From positions 1 through 64,000 of the forward strand of contig DATMGN010000062.1 in NCBI GenBank assembly GCA_035555435.1: 64,000 bases of DNA, written 5' to 3'. The stretch is from 73-13 sp035555435. Lineage in GTDB: Bacteria > Actinomycetota > Actinomycetes > Actinomycetales > Microbacteriaceae. Shown piece after piece: positions 37,633-46,336 of this stretch (positions are counted from its first letter, which is position 1; the number at the start of each line of letters is the position of its first letter). The notes under the pieces were generated by a model that did not search any database, had not been told where the DNA came from, and saw only the letters and a list, made by a program, of their open reading frames with translations. The position numbers were made by a program, and so were the translations under genes.

Positions 37633-39153
37633 TCAGCCCTCGAACACGAACTCCGCGAGCGCCGCCGCATCGCGCTCGTCGATCCGGGCCGTCACGAGGG
37701 TGCCGTCCTCGCGGTAGTCCGTCGTGATGACGCTCCCGCGCACGTGCAGGCGCGAGAGCACCTCGCCGCGGTCGTACGGCACCAGGAGGCGCAGCAGGAT
37801 CGCGGGGCGCGGCAGCGCCTCCTGGATCCGCTCGAGCAGCGCGTCCACGCCCTCCCCCGTCCTCGCCGAGACGAAGACGGCGTCGGGTGCGAGCCCGCGC
37901 AGCACGAGACGCGTGTCGTCGTCGACGAGGTCCGACTTGTTGAACGCGATGATCTCGGGGATGTCGCGCGCCCCGACCTCGCCGATCACGTCGCGGACGG
38001 TCGCGAGCTGCGCACCCGGGTCCGGGTGCGAGGCGTCGACGACGTGGACGATGACGTCCGAGTCCCCGACCTCCTCGAGCGTCGAGCGGAACGCCTCGAC
38101 GAGCTGGTGCGGGAGCTGGCGCACGAAGCCGACCGTGTCGGCGAGCGTGAACTCGCGCCCGTCGGGCGTGCGCGCGCGCCGCACCGTCGGGTCGAGCGTC
38201 GCGAACAGCGCGTTCTCGACGAGCACGCCGGCGCTCGTGATGCGGTTGAGGAGCGAGGACTTGCCCGCGTTCGTGTACCCCGCGATCGCGACCGACGGCA
38301 CCGCGTTGCGGTCCCGGTTGGCGCGCTTCGCCTTTCTCGCCGGCTCGAATCCCCTGATCTGGCGTCGCAGCTTCGCCATCCGCGTGTGGATGCGCCGACG
38401 ATCGAGTTCGATCTTCGTCTCGCCCGGTCCGCGTGAGCCCATCCCTGCACCGCCCGAGCCGACCTGCCCGCCCGCCTGGCGCGACATCGACTCGCCCCAG
38501 CCGCGCAGGCGCGGGAGCAGGTACTCGAGCTGCGCGAGCTCGACCTGCGCCTTGCCCTCGCGGCTCTTCGCGTGCTGGCTGAAGATGTCGAGGATGACCG
38601 CCGTGCGGTCGATCACCTTGACCTTGACGATGTCCTCCAGCGCGCGGCGCTGGCTCGGCGCGAGCTCGGTGTCCGCGATGACGGTGTCCGCGCCGAGGCT
38701 CGCCACGACCTCCTTGAGCTCCTGCGCCTTGCCCTTGCCGAGGTATGTCGAGGCGTCGGGGTGGGAGCGGCGCTGCAGCAGCCCGTCGAGCACGACGGCA
38801 CCCGCGGTCTCCGCGAGCGCGGCGAGCTCCCGCATCGAGTTCTCGGCGTCGGCGGTGTCGTGCGCCCCGCGGCCCGCGTAGACCCCGATGAGCACGACCC
38901 GTTCGAGCCGCACCTGCCGGTACTCGACCTCGGTGACGTCCTCGAGCTCCGTAGACAGCCCCGAGACGCGGCGCAGCGCCTCGCGCTCCTCGCGCTCGAA
39001 CTGGTCGCCGTCGCGCGAGCCGACGTAGTCGTCCGCCTCCTGGAGGGCGAGCGCCGGGCCGAAACGGGTCACCGGGGCGCGGCTCGCCTCGCGCGCGAGC
39101 ACGCGGTCGACCGCGTCGTCGGCGGCGCCGCGCTCTTCAGCCTCATCCATCAC
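37633..39153 (-). CDS. hflX: GTPase HflX
   Basis: 506 residues. N-terminal HflX domain with the Gly-rich GGQVGSGGAGMGSRGPGETKIELDRR segment split by the coiled region, followed by the G domain: GYTNAGKSSLLN (G1), DTVGFVRQLP (G3), NKSD (G4). HflX rescues or splits stalled or hibernating ribosomes. GTG start with AAGGA 5 nt upstream; an ATG one codon later is possible. It is divergent from the methyltransferase gene. Confidence 0.96.
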   Translation of the reverse strand: MMDEAEERGAADDAVDRVLAREASRAPVTRFGPALALQEADDYVGSRDGDQFEREEREALRRVSGLSTELEDVTEVEYRQVRLERVVLIGVYAGRGAHDTADAENSMRELAALAETAGAVVLDGLLQRRSHPDASTYLGKGKAQELKEVVASLGADTVIADTELAPSQRRALEDIVKVKVIDRTAVILDIFSQHAKSREGKAQVELAQLEYLLPRLRGWGESMSRQAGGQVGSGGAGMGSRGPGETKIELDRRRIHTRMAKLRRQIRGFEPARKAKRANRDRNAVPSVAIAGYTNAGKSSLLNRITSAGVLVENALFATLDPTVRRARTPDGREFTLADTVGFVRQLPHQLVEAFRSTLEEVGDSDVIVHVVDASHPDPGAQLATVRDVIGEVGARDIPEIIAFNKSDLVDDDTRLVLRGLAPDAVFVSARTGEGVDALLERIQEALPRPAILLRLLVPYDRGEVLSRLHVRGSVITTDYREDGTLVTARIDERDAAALAEFVFEG

Positions 39154-39194
39154 TTGAATCCTTGATCTCCTGGAGTCCGATACATTCTGTCCCT

Positions 39195-39803
39195 ATGTCG
39201 GGGGAGCACTATTTCACCGCCCAGCCCGGCAGCGACCTGCGGCCCAAGACGATCCGCGTCGCGCTCCGCGGCCGCGAGGTCGACGTCTCGACCGCCGGCG
39301 GCGTCTTCAGCCCGGACCGACTCGACGCCGGCACGAGCGTCCTGCTCGACACCGTCCCCGCGCCGCCGCCCGGCGGGCAGCTCCTCGACCTCGGCTGCGG
39401 CTGGGGCCCGGTCGCCCTCGCCCTCGCGCTCGAGTCGCCGCGCGCGACCGTCTGGGCCGTCGACGTCAACGAACGCTCGCTCGAGCTCACCCGGCGAAAC
39501 GCCGACGCCCTCGGCCTGATCAATGTCAACGCGGTCATGCCGGGCGATGTTCCCGACGAGCTCGAGTTCTCCGCGATCTGGTCCAATCCGCCGATTCGCG
39601 TCGGCAAGGCGCAGCTGCACGGGATGCTTCGCGCCTGGCTGCCAAGACTCCAGGGCGGCTCCGACGCGTGGCTCGTCGTGCAGAAGAACCTCGGCGCCGA
39701 CTCGCTGCAGCGCTGGCTCGATGCCGAGTTCCCCGGCCACGCGACCGTGCGGGCCGACAGCGCCCGCGGGTATCGGGTGCTGCGCACCCGTCGCCGGGCC
39801 TAG
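39195..39803 (+). CDS. RsmC-like class I methyltransferase
   Basis: 202 residues. SAM-binding motif LLDLGCGWGPVALALA (~74-89), then VWAVDVNERSLEL and the catalytic NPPIR motif (~133), which is the N-P-P-Y/F/I type of base N-methyltransferases. It resembles the catalytic half of RsmC, which makes m2G1207 in 16S rRNA. The ATG is 8 nt after -10 TACATT. Its TAG stop shares the CTAG with the dapF stop on the other strand. Confidence 0.88.
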   Translation: MSGEHYFTAQPGSDLRPKTIRVALRGREVDVSTAGGVFSPDRLDAGTSVLLDTVPAPPPGGQLLDLGCGWGPVALALALESPRATVWAVDVNERSLELTRRNADALGLINVNAVMPGDVPDELEFSAIWSNPPIRVGKAQLHGMLRAWLPRLQGGSDAWLVVQKNLGADSLQRWLDAEFPGHATVRADSARGYRVLRTRRRA

Positions 39804-40672
39804 AGCTCCAGCTCGCCCGAGAACGAGAACTCGGCGGGACCGCTGAGCCACGCATGCTCGCCGTCCTCGCGCAGCTCCACGTGGACGCCGAGGCGTCCAC
39901 CGGGGACGTCGACGCGCCACTCGTCGGGCGCACCGTCGCCCGCGTAGTAGCGGATCGCGAGCGCCGCGGCGACAACCCCCGTGCCGCAGGAGAGCGTCTC
40001 CCCCGAGCCCCGCTCGTGGACACGCATCCGGATGCGTCCCACCTCGTCGACGACGAGCGGCTCCTCCGGCACGACGAACTCGATGTTCGCGCCCGCCGGC
40101 GGCGTCGGCTCGAGGACGGGCGCCGTCGCGAGGTCGATCGACGCGAGCTCGGCGCTCTCGGCGAGCGCGACGACGACGTGCGGGTTGCCGACGTCGATGC
40201 CGAGGCCCGGGCGGGCCACGTCGAGCTGCTTGGCGTGCACCAGCGGTTCGTCGCCGCTCAATCGCCAGACCCCGAGGTCGGCGGCGTAGCCGTCCTCCGA
40301 CTCGACGACGTCCTTGACGCCGGCCCGAGTGCCGATGCGGAGAATGCCGGCGTCATCGAGTTCTGCCAGTCCATGCTGCAGCAGGTATCGGGCGAAGACC
40401 CGGATGCCGTTGCCGCACATCTCGGCGACCGAGCCGTCGGCGTTCCGATAGTCCATGAACCATTCGGCATATTCCGCGGCCGCCTGGGCGATCGGCTCAT
40501 CGAGGGCGGCCGAGCGGACGACGCGCAGCACGCCGTCGGCACCGACTCCGAAGTGGCGGTCGCAGATCGCCGCGACGCGGTCCGGCGCGAGCTCGAGCAC
40601 GCCGTCGGGGTCGGGGATGACGACGAAGTCGTTGCCCGTCCCATGCCCCTTCGTGAACCCGATGCGCGCCAT
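39800..40672 (-). CDS. dapF: Diaminopimelate epimerase
   Basis: 290 residues. It converts LL-DAP to meso-DAP for lysine and cell wall. The two catalytic cysteines lie in EMCGNGIR (~85) and LSCGTGV (~235). It is the last gene of recA-recX...miaB-miaA-dapF; miaA ends 3 nt upstream. Three bases overlap with the convergent methyltransferase gene. Confidence 0.97.
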   Translation of the reverse strand: MARIGFTKGHGTGNDFVVIPDPDGVLELAPDRVAAICDRHFGVGADGVLRVVRSAALDEPIAQAAAEYAEWFMDYRNADGSVAEMCGNGIRVFARYLLQHGLAELDDAGILRIGTRAGVKDVVESEDGYAADLGVWRLSGDEPLVHAKQLDVARPGLGIDVGNPHVVVALAESAELASIDLATAPVLEPTPPAGANIEFVVPEEPLVVDEVGRIRMRVHERGSGETLSCGTGVVAAALAIRYYAGDGAPDEWRVDVPGGRLGVHVELREDGEHAWLSGPAEFSFSGELEL

Positions 40673-40675
40673 CCC

Positions 40676-41617
40676 TCAATCCTCCCCCATCGAGGCGGCC
40701 GCGAGCACCCGGTCGACGCGGCGGGGATCGTCGGCCTCGACGCGGAGCGCTTCGGCGTATCGCCGGAACCAGCTCACCTGTCGACGCGCATAGCGCCGTG
40801 TCAGTCGCTGCGTCTCGGCGATCGCCTCCTCGGTGCTCATCGTGCCGGCCAGCTGCGCGAGCGCCTGCGCGTAGCCGATCGCGCGGCTCGCCGTCACGCC
40901 CAGGCGGTCGCGCAGCGCGCTCGCCTCCTCGACGATGCCGTCGCGCCACATCTGCTCGACACGGGCATCCAACCGCGCGACGAGCAGTCCGCGCTCGAGC
41001 ACGAGGTCGACGACGACGGCCTCCTGCCAAGGCGCCCGGCCCTCCGGGAGACCCGGGGTGAAGCTGCCCGCGATCGTGACGACCTCGAGCGCCCGGACGA
41101 CGCGGCGCCCATTCGCGGGATCCACCCCCGCGCCCGCCAGCGGATCGAGCTCCACGAGTCGCGCGTGGAGCGCCAGCGGGCCGAGACGCGCGAGCTCCTC
41201 CTCGAGCTCCGCGCGCAGCGCCTCGTCGCGCGGCGGGAACGCGAAGTCGTGGATGACGCTCGAGATGTAGAGGCCGGAGCCGCCGACGAGGATCGGCGTG
41301 GCACCGCGGGATTGAATCGCCTCGATCGCGGCGCGGGCGACCGGCTGGTAGGCGGCGACGGATGCCTCCTCGGCCGGGTCCAGCACGTCGAGGAGATGAT
41401 GCGGGATCCCGCGGCGCTCGTCGACGCGCAGCTTCGCGGTCCCCACGTCCATGTCGCGGTAGAGCTGCATCGCGTCGGCGTTGACGATCTCGGCCGGGCG
41501 CGCGCGGGTGTCGCGGAGCGCTTCGGCGACGTCGAGCGCGAGCGCGGACTTGCCGGTGCCGGTCGCGCCGCCGATGACGATGAGGCGCGCGGGGTCAGCC
41601 GGTGCCACTGCGCTCAC
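40676..41617 (-). CDS. miaA: tRNA dimethylallyltransferase
   Basis: 313 residues. It prenylates A37 of tRNAs reading U-starting codons. P-loop GGATGTGKSALALDVAEAL near residue 15, NADAMQLYRDMDVGTAK, and the C-terminal RRYARRQVSWFRR region are typical. The GTG start (41615-41617) was chosen just before the conserved part; the frame is open for 38 more codons into miaB, but that segment is Arg-rich noise. MiaB acts next on the same base, so the pair makes ms2i6A. Confidence 0.95.
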   Translation of the reverse strand: MSAVAPADPARLIVIGGATGTGKSALALDVAEALRDTRARPAEIVNADAMQLYRDMDVGTAKLRVDERRGIPHHLLDVLDPAEEASVAAYQPVARAAIEAIQSRGATPILVGGSGLYISSVIHDFAFPPRDEALRAELEEELARLGPLALHARLVELDPLAGAGVDPANGRRVVRALEVVTIAGSFTPGLPEGRAPWQEAVVVDLVLERGLLVARLDARVEQMWRDGIVEEASALRDRLGVTASRAIGYAQALAQLAGTMSTEEAIAETQRLTRRYARRQVSWFRRYAEALRVEADDPRRVDRVLAAASMGED

Positions 41618-41634
41618 CCGCCGGTCCGATGCCG

Positions 41635-43116
41635 TCAGCGCCGCGTCGGGAGCCCGAGCGAGACGGGACGGGCGGCGACGACACCATCGGCGTGGTCGTG
41701 CGCGTGCTCGCCGAGGACGCCGCGCTCCCACGCGTCCCCCGCCCGCGTCGGTCGGACCTGCAGCGGCTCGCCCGCGCGCGCATCGGCGATGAGGTGGTGC
41801 GGGGCGGCCTCCGTGATCGCCACGGTCACCACGTCGCCGGGACGCGGGGCCGCCGAGGCCGCTGGGATCCCGAAGTGCACGAGTCGGCCGTCGCGCGCCC
41901 GCCCGGACATCCGCTGCGTCTCCGAGTTCTTGCGCCCCTCGCCCTCGGTCGCCATCACCTCGACCCGACGGCCGATGAGCGCGAGGTTTTCCTCGTGCGA
42001 GATGCGCTCCTGGAGCGCCGTGAGCCGCTCGTAGCGCTCCTGCACGATCGCCTTGGGCAGCTGGTCGGGCATCGTCGCGGCCGGGGTGCCCGGGCGGATC
42101 GAGTACTGGAAGGTGAAGGCCGAGGCGAATCTCGCCTGCTCGACGACGCGCAGCGTCTCGGCGAAGTCCTCCTCCGTCTCGCCGGGGAACCCGACGATGA
42201 TGTCGGTGCTGATCGCCGCGTCGGGGATCGCCGCACGGACGCGGTCGAGGATGCCGAGGAAGCGCTCCGAACGGTAGGAGCGGCGCATCGCCTTCAGCAC
42301 CCGGTCCGAACCGGACTGGAGGGGCATGTGCAGCTGCGGCATGACGTTCGGCGTCTCGGCCATCGCCTCGATGACGTCGTCGGTGAACGCCGCGGGGTGC
42401 GGGCTCGTGAAACGCACGCGCTCGAGCCCCGAGATGCTGCCCGTCGCGCGGAGCAGCTTGGAGAACGCCTGCCGGTCGCCGAACTCGACGCCGTACGAGT
42501 TGACGTTCTGCCCGAGGAGCGTGACCTCGATCGCACCGTCGGCGACGACCGCCTCGACCTCGGCGAGGACGTCACCCGGGCGTCGGTCGCGCTCCTTGCC
42601 GCGCAGCGACGGCACGATGCAGAACGTGCAGGTGTTGTTGCAGCCGACGGAGATCGAGACCCACGCGCTGTGGCTCGACTCGCGGCGGGTCGGCAGCGTC
42701 GACGGGAAGACCTCGAGCGATTCGAGGATCTCCAGCTGCGCCTCGTGATTGTGGCGCGCGCGGTCCAGGAGGGCCGGCAGCGAGCCCATGTTGTGCGTGC
42801 CGAAGACGACGTCGACCCACGGCGCCCGATCCTGGATGACGTGCTTGTCCTTCTGGGCGAGGCAGCCGCCGACCGCGATCTGCATGTCGGGGCGCTCCCG
42901 CTTGAGCGCCGCGAGGTGGCCGAGCGTCCCGTAGAGCTTGTTGTCCGCGTTCTCTCGCACGGCGCACGTGTTGATGACGACGATGTCCGCGTCGCCGCTC
43001 GCGCCCCGGCGGTATCCCGCCGCCTCGAGTGCGCCGCCGAGTCGCTCGGAGTCGTGCACGTTCATCTGGCAGCCGAAAGTGCGCACCTCATACGTGCGCG
43101 GCGCCACCAGAGTCAT
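41635..43116 (-). CDS. miaB: tRNA-2-methylthio-N6-dimethylallyladenosine synthase
   Basis: 493 residues. Radical SAM methylthiotransferase. N-terminal UPF0004 domain with three cluster cysteines (FGCQMN, NTCAVRE, GGCLAQ), radical SAM site GCNNTCTFCIVP (CxxxCxxC), and a C-terminal TRAM domain (~385-450). About 35 extra residues follow TRAM. The ATG lies exactly 6 nt after -10 TACAAT, so it has its own leaderless promoter after recX. Confidence 0.97.
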   Translation of the reverse strand: MTLVAPRTYEVRTFGCQMNVHDSERLGGALEAAGYRRGASGDADIVVINTCAVRENADNKLYGTLGHLAALKRERPDMQIAVGGCLAQKDKHVIQDRAPWVDVVFGTHNMGSLPALLDRARHNHEAQLEILESLEVFPSTLPTRRESSHSAWVSISVGCNNTCTFCIVPSLRGKERDRRPGDVLAEVEAVVADGAIEVTLLGQNVNSYGVEFGDRQAFSKLLRATGSISGLERVRFTSPHPAAFTDDVIEAMAETPNVMPQLHMPLQSGSDRVLKAMRRSYRSERFLGILDRVRAAIPDAAISTDIIVGFPGETEEDFAETLRVVEQARFASAFTFQYSIRPGTPAATMPDQLPKAIVQERYERLTALQERISHEENLALIGRRVEVMATEGEGRKNSETQRMSGRARDGRLVHFGIPAASAAPRPGDVVTVAITEAAPHHLIADARAGEPLQVRPTRAGDAWERGVLGEHAHDHADGVVAARPVSLGLPTRR

Positions 43117-43144
43117 GCCGCAATTGTACGGCGCGCGCGGGAGC

Positions 43145-43687
43145 TCAAGCCGAGCGCACGGAGGCGATCGCCGCGCGGACCGTCGTCGAGCTGAATCCGC
43201 GACGCAGCAGGAACGCGGTGAGGCGTCGCTCGACCGTCACGGCGTCGAGCGTGCCGTACTGTCTCGCACGCTTCGCCGCGAGCTCGCGTGCCATCGCGAG
43301 CTCGTCCGCCGTGTCGATGAGGTCCATCGCGTAGGCGATCGCGCCGGGTGCGACGACGCGGCGCACGAGCTCCGCCTTGATCGCCGCCCCCGCGAGCCCC
43401 TTGCGGTCCTGGAAGTGTGCGACGAGGTGCTGCGCGAGCGCGTAGTCGTCGATGAGACCGACCGACTCGAGACGCTCGAGCTCGTCGGCGATCGCGAACT
43501 CCTGGTACCCCTGGGTGCCGAGCACGCGCTCGAGCTCGCGCCGCGACATGCCGCGCCGACCAAGCGCCTTGAGCGAGGCGTCCTCGATCGAGCTGAAGCC
43601 CTCCTCCGAGGTGCCGCGATCCGCTCGAGGGGCGCCCGCCTCGGTCTCTGGGGCGGCGTCCTGGAACATCGGGATCAGTTCGCCCAT
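43145..43687 (-). CDS. recX: Regulatory protein RecX
   Basis: 180 residues. It limits RecA filament growth. The N-terminal ~35 residues are variable; three-helix RecX repeats follow (ALGRRGMSRRELERVL, YALAQHLVAHFQDRKGLAG, RRLTAFLLRRGFSS). It starts 6 nt after the recA stop with GGGGAG 9 nt upstream of its ATG, so it is coexpressed with recA. Confidence 0.93.
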   Translation of the reverse strand: MGELIPMFQDAAPETEAGAPRADRGTSEEGFSSIEDASLKALGRRGMSRRELERVLGTQGYQEFAIADELERLESVGLIDDYALAQHLVAHFQDRKGLAGAAIKAELVRRVVAPGAIAYAMDLIDTADELAMARELAAKRARQYGTLDAVTVERRLTAFLLRRGFSSTTVRAAIASVRSA

Positions 43688-43693
43688 GGCGAG

Positions 43694-44773
43694 CTACTCC
43701 CCGACCGCGCGCTTCGCGGCGAGCCGCTCCTCGATCGAGTCGACGTTGCCCGCCGCGGCCTGCGCCGCCTTGCCCGCGGCACCGATGCCGAGCTTCGCGA
43801 AGATCTTCTGCTCGATCTCCGCCGCGACCTCGGGGTGCTCGATGAGGAAGTTTCGGGAGTTCTCCTTGCCCTGACCGAGCTGGTCGCCGTCGTAGGTGTA
43901 CCAGGCACCCGACTTCTTGACGATCTCGTGCTCGACGCCGAAGTCGAGCAGCGACCCCTCGCGCGAGATGCCGGAGCCGAAGAGGATGTCGAACTCCGCC
44001 TGCTTGAAGGGCGGCGCCATCTTGTTTTTCACGACCTTGACCCGCGTGCGGTTGCCCACCGCATCGGTGCCGTCCTTGAGCGTCTCGATGCGGCGGATGT
44101 CCAAGCGCACCGAGGCGTAGAACTTGAGCGCCTTGCCGCCCGCGGTCGTCTCGGGCGAGCCGAAGAACACGCCGATCTTCTCGCGGAGCTGGTTGATGAA
44201 GATCATCGTCGTGTTCGTCGAGTTGAGACCGCCGGTGAGCTTGCGCAGCGCCTGCGACATGAGTCGTGCCTGGAGGCCGACGTGCGTGTCGCCCATCTCG
44301 CCCTCGATCTCCGCCTTCGGCACGAGTGCCGCGACGGAGTCGATGATGATGAGGTCGATCGCACCCGAGCGCACGAGCATGTCCGCGATTTCGAGCGCCT
44401 GCTCGCCCGTGTCGGGCTGCGAGACGAGGAGCGCGTCGATGTCGACACCGAGCTTCTGCGCGTACTCGGGGTCGAGCGCGTGCTCCGCGTCGATGAACGC
44501 CGCGATGCCGCCGGCGCGCTGCACATTGGCGATCGCGTGCAACGTCAGCGTCGTCTTACCGGAGGACTCCGGGCCGTAGATCTCGACGATGCGCCCGCGC
44601 GGGAGACCGCCGACGCCGAGCGCGACGTCGAGGGCGACCGATCCCGTCGGGATGACCTCGACGGGTGCGCGCTCGTCGCTCCCGAGGCGCATGACCGAGC
44701 CCTTGCCGAACTGTCGGTCGATCTGTGCGAGTGCGTTTTCCAGCGACTTCTCGCGGTCCGCTGCTGTGGCCAT
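43694..44773 (-). CDS. recA: Recombinase RecA
   Basis: 359 residues. Walker A GPESSGKTT (~66-74), IDSVAAL Walker B region, L2 loop with NQLREKIGVFFGSPETTAGG; no intein. The second of two in-frame ATGs (44771-44773) is preferred since AGGAG lies 8 nt before it and only 2 nt before the first. Two SOS-box-like sites lie upstream at 44926-44984, which implies LexA control. Confidence 0.98.
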   Translation of the reverse strand: MATAADREKSLENALAQIDRQFGKGSVMRLGSDERAPVEVIPTGSVALDVALGVGGLPRGRIVEIYGPESSGKTTLTLHAIANVQRAGGIAAFIDAEHALDPEYAQKLGVDIDALLVSQPDTGEQALEIADMLVRSGAIDLIIIDSVAALVPKAEIEGEMGDTHVGLQARLMSQALRKLTGGLNSTNTTMIFINQLREKIGVFFGSPETTAGGKALKFYASVRLDIRRIETLKDGTDAVGNRTRVKVVKNKMAPPFKQAEFDILFGSGISREGSLLDFGVEHEIVKKSGAWYTYDGDQLGQGKENSRNFLIEHPEVAAEIEQKIFAKLGIGAAGKAAQAAAGNVDSIEERLAAKRAVGE

Positions 44774-44925
44774 GGCCATGTCTCCTGTCGGTATCGGGGC
44801 GGATGCCCGGTCTGCTGCCCATAGGCGCCGGCTGAGTCCACGAACTCCCGGCAAGGCTGGTGGTACTGCGGCCACGGTACGCCCGACCCCCGACATCCGT
44901 CGGGAATGACGTGCGATTGTGGAGA

Positions 44926-44984
44926 AGTACCGATGTTCGACTGCTGTCAAGAACAGACGGTAACAGGATTCGAAGCTGTATTCG
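44926..44984 (-). promoter_or_regulatory. recA upstream region with two SOS-box-like sites
   Basis: On the minus strand CGAATACAGCTTCG (complement of 44971-44984) and CGAACATCGGTACT (complement of 44926-44939) each match CGAAC-N4-GTTCG at 8 of 10 positions. A TTGACA lies between them (complement of 44945-44950) but no good -10 stands 17 bp away. A 6-bp hairpin (CCCGAC/GTCGGG, 44888-44903) lies in the ~150-nt leader. The remainder of 44774-45056 shows no gene. Confidence 0.5.
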
Positions 44985-45056
44985 ACACATTTCGCGGCGG
45001 CGTGTCGCGCCCGCGCGTCGGCGCCCGCGGCGCAGGCGCCCGCGGCGCAAGCGCCC

Positions 45057-45278
45057 TCATTCCCGCGGCGCGGCGAGCCCGACCCCGTGCCGACGGCTCG
45101 GCGGCACGTCGGTCGCGGCGCAGAGCGCCGCCCACACCGTGTCCGCCGGCACGCCGGCGCGCAGCGCCTCCTCGGGCGTCCGGTCGCCGATCGCCCCGAG
45201 GACGAGATCGGCGAGCAGCGAGGGCGCGCGGTCGCCGAACTCGTCGGCCACCGCGCGTCGGAACTCGCGCAGTCGCAT
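45057..45278 (-). CDS. DUF3046 protein
   Basis: 73 residues. MRLREFRRAVADEFGDRAPSL, EALRAGVPADTVWAALC and DVPPSRRHG are the family signature. A constant small neighbour just upstream of recA in actinobacteria; function unknown. It begins 8 nt after the regulator gene's stop, so the two are probably cotranscribed. Confidence 0.9.
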   Translation of the reverse strand: MRLREFRRAVADEFGDRAPSLLADLVLGAIGDRTPEEALRAGVPADTVWAALCAATDVPPSRRHGVGLAAPRE

Positions 45279-45286
45279 CCCGGCGA

Positions 45287-45679
45287 TCAGCGCGAGGCCA
45301 GCTCCGAGCCGCCGCCGAACTCCGACTCGAACTCGGCGAGCAGCTCCTCGGGGAGCGTGTCCGGGATGACGGGCGAGTCGACGACCTGCATCGACTCGAA
45401 CACATCGGGGATGGACTCGATCGCGGGCGCCGACAGGCCGACACCCTCGAGGACGGCGAGCCGGTCGCCCACCTCGCGGATGATGGAGGAGATCGGGGTG
45501 CCGAGCGCGTCGGCGACCGAGGCGAGGATCTCGCTCGAGGCCTCCTTCTGGCCGCGCTCGACCTCGCTGAGGTAGCCGAGGGCGACCGAGGCGCGCGACG
45601 CGACCTGGCGCAGCGTCTTGCCCTGCTGGAGGCGCAGGTCACGGAGGACATCGCCGATCTCGTGACGGACCAGAACCAT
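45287..45679 (-). CDS. XRE-family regulator (ClgR-like)
   Basis: 130 residues. Helix-turn-helix of the lambda-repressor type at ~10-65 (LRDLRLQQGKTLRQVASRASVALGYLSEVERGQKEAS), then an acidic tail. By position (pgsA-cinA-regulator-DUF3046-recA) and sequence it corresponds to ClgR, the activator of clp protease and stress genes in actinobacteria. The ATG has GGGAGG five nt upstream. In the 129-nt gap after cinA a -10-like TACAGT and an inverted repeat TCCG-TCAG-CGGA are possible control elements. Confidence 0.88.
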   Translation of the reverse strand: MVLVRHEIGDVLRDLRLQQGKTLRQVASRASVALGYLSEVERGQKEASSEILASVADALGTPISSIIREVGDRLAVLEGVGLSAPAIESIPDVFESMQVVDSPVIPDTLPEELLAEFESEFGGGSELASR

Positions 45680-45808
45680 GGTGACCTCCCTGCCTCTCGT
45701 GCGCCCACTGTAGCGGTCGATTTCGGGTATCCGCTGACGGACGCCTCGGATGTAACCGAGCTGCAACGCGGACTATTCCATCGGGCCGCCGCAGTCCCGC
45801 AGCCCAGG

Positions 45809-46336
45809 TCAGAACGCGGCGAGGGCGTCCTTGAGGGCCGTCAGCGCCGCATGCACGGCGCTGCGGCGCACCGCCGGACGGTCCCCCGGGAAGGCGAACT
45901 CGAACGCGAACGATTCGCTCCCCGCGCCGTGCTCCGGCAGGGCTCCCGTCGAGATCCCTACGTACACGAGCCCGACCGGCCGCCCGTCCTGCGGCTCGGG
46001 GCCGGCGACCCCCGTCGTCGCGACCCCCAGCGCCGCGGGACGCTCGGCCGTGCCGCACGCGCGCCGCGCCCCCGCCGCCATCTGCCGCGCGACGTCGGCA
46101 TGCACCGCGCCTTTGACCGCGAGCAGCGTCGCGTCGACGCCGAGCAGCGTCGCCTTCAGATCCGTCGCATACGCGACGACCGACCCCCGCACGACCGCGG
46201 AGGCACCCGGGACGCCCACGAGCGCCGAGACGAGGTCACCGCCCGTGAGCGACTCCGCGACCGCGATCGTCACCCCGCGGGCGCGAGCGACCCGCACGAT
46301 GTCCTCCGCGAGCCCGGCGATCGCGTTCTCAGGCAT
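45809..46336 (-). CDS. CinA/PncC-type nicotinamide-nucleotide amidohydrolase
   Basis: 175 residues, only the C-terminal CinA domain. It deamidates NMN in the pyridine nucleotide cycle. Visible: VAVAESLTGG-like AVAESLTGGDLVSALV (~25-40), GSVVAYATDLKATLLGV, ATTGVAGPEPQDGRPVGLVYVG. The ATG overlaps the end of pgsA by 8 nt. The link to competence implied by the name does not apply to this short form. Confidence 0.93.
   Translation of the reverse strand: MPENAIAGLAEDIVRVARARGVTIAVAESLTGGDLVSALVGVPGASAVVRGSVVAYATDLKATLLGVDATLLAVKGAVHADVARQMAAGARRACGTAERPAALGVATTGVAGPEPQDGRPVGLVYVGISTGALPEHGAGSESFAFEFAFPGDRPAVRRSAVHAALTALKDALAAF

Noticed and set aside
43694..44773. Intein or frameshift in recA
   Set aside because: The protein is continuous, of normal length and with all motifs.
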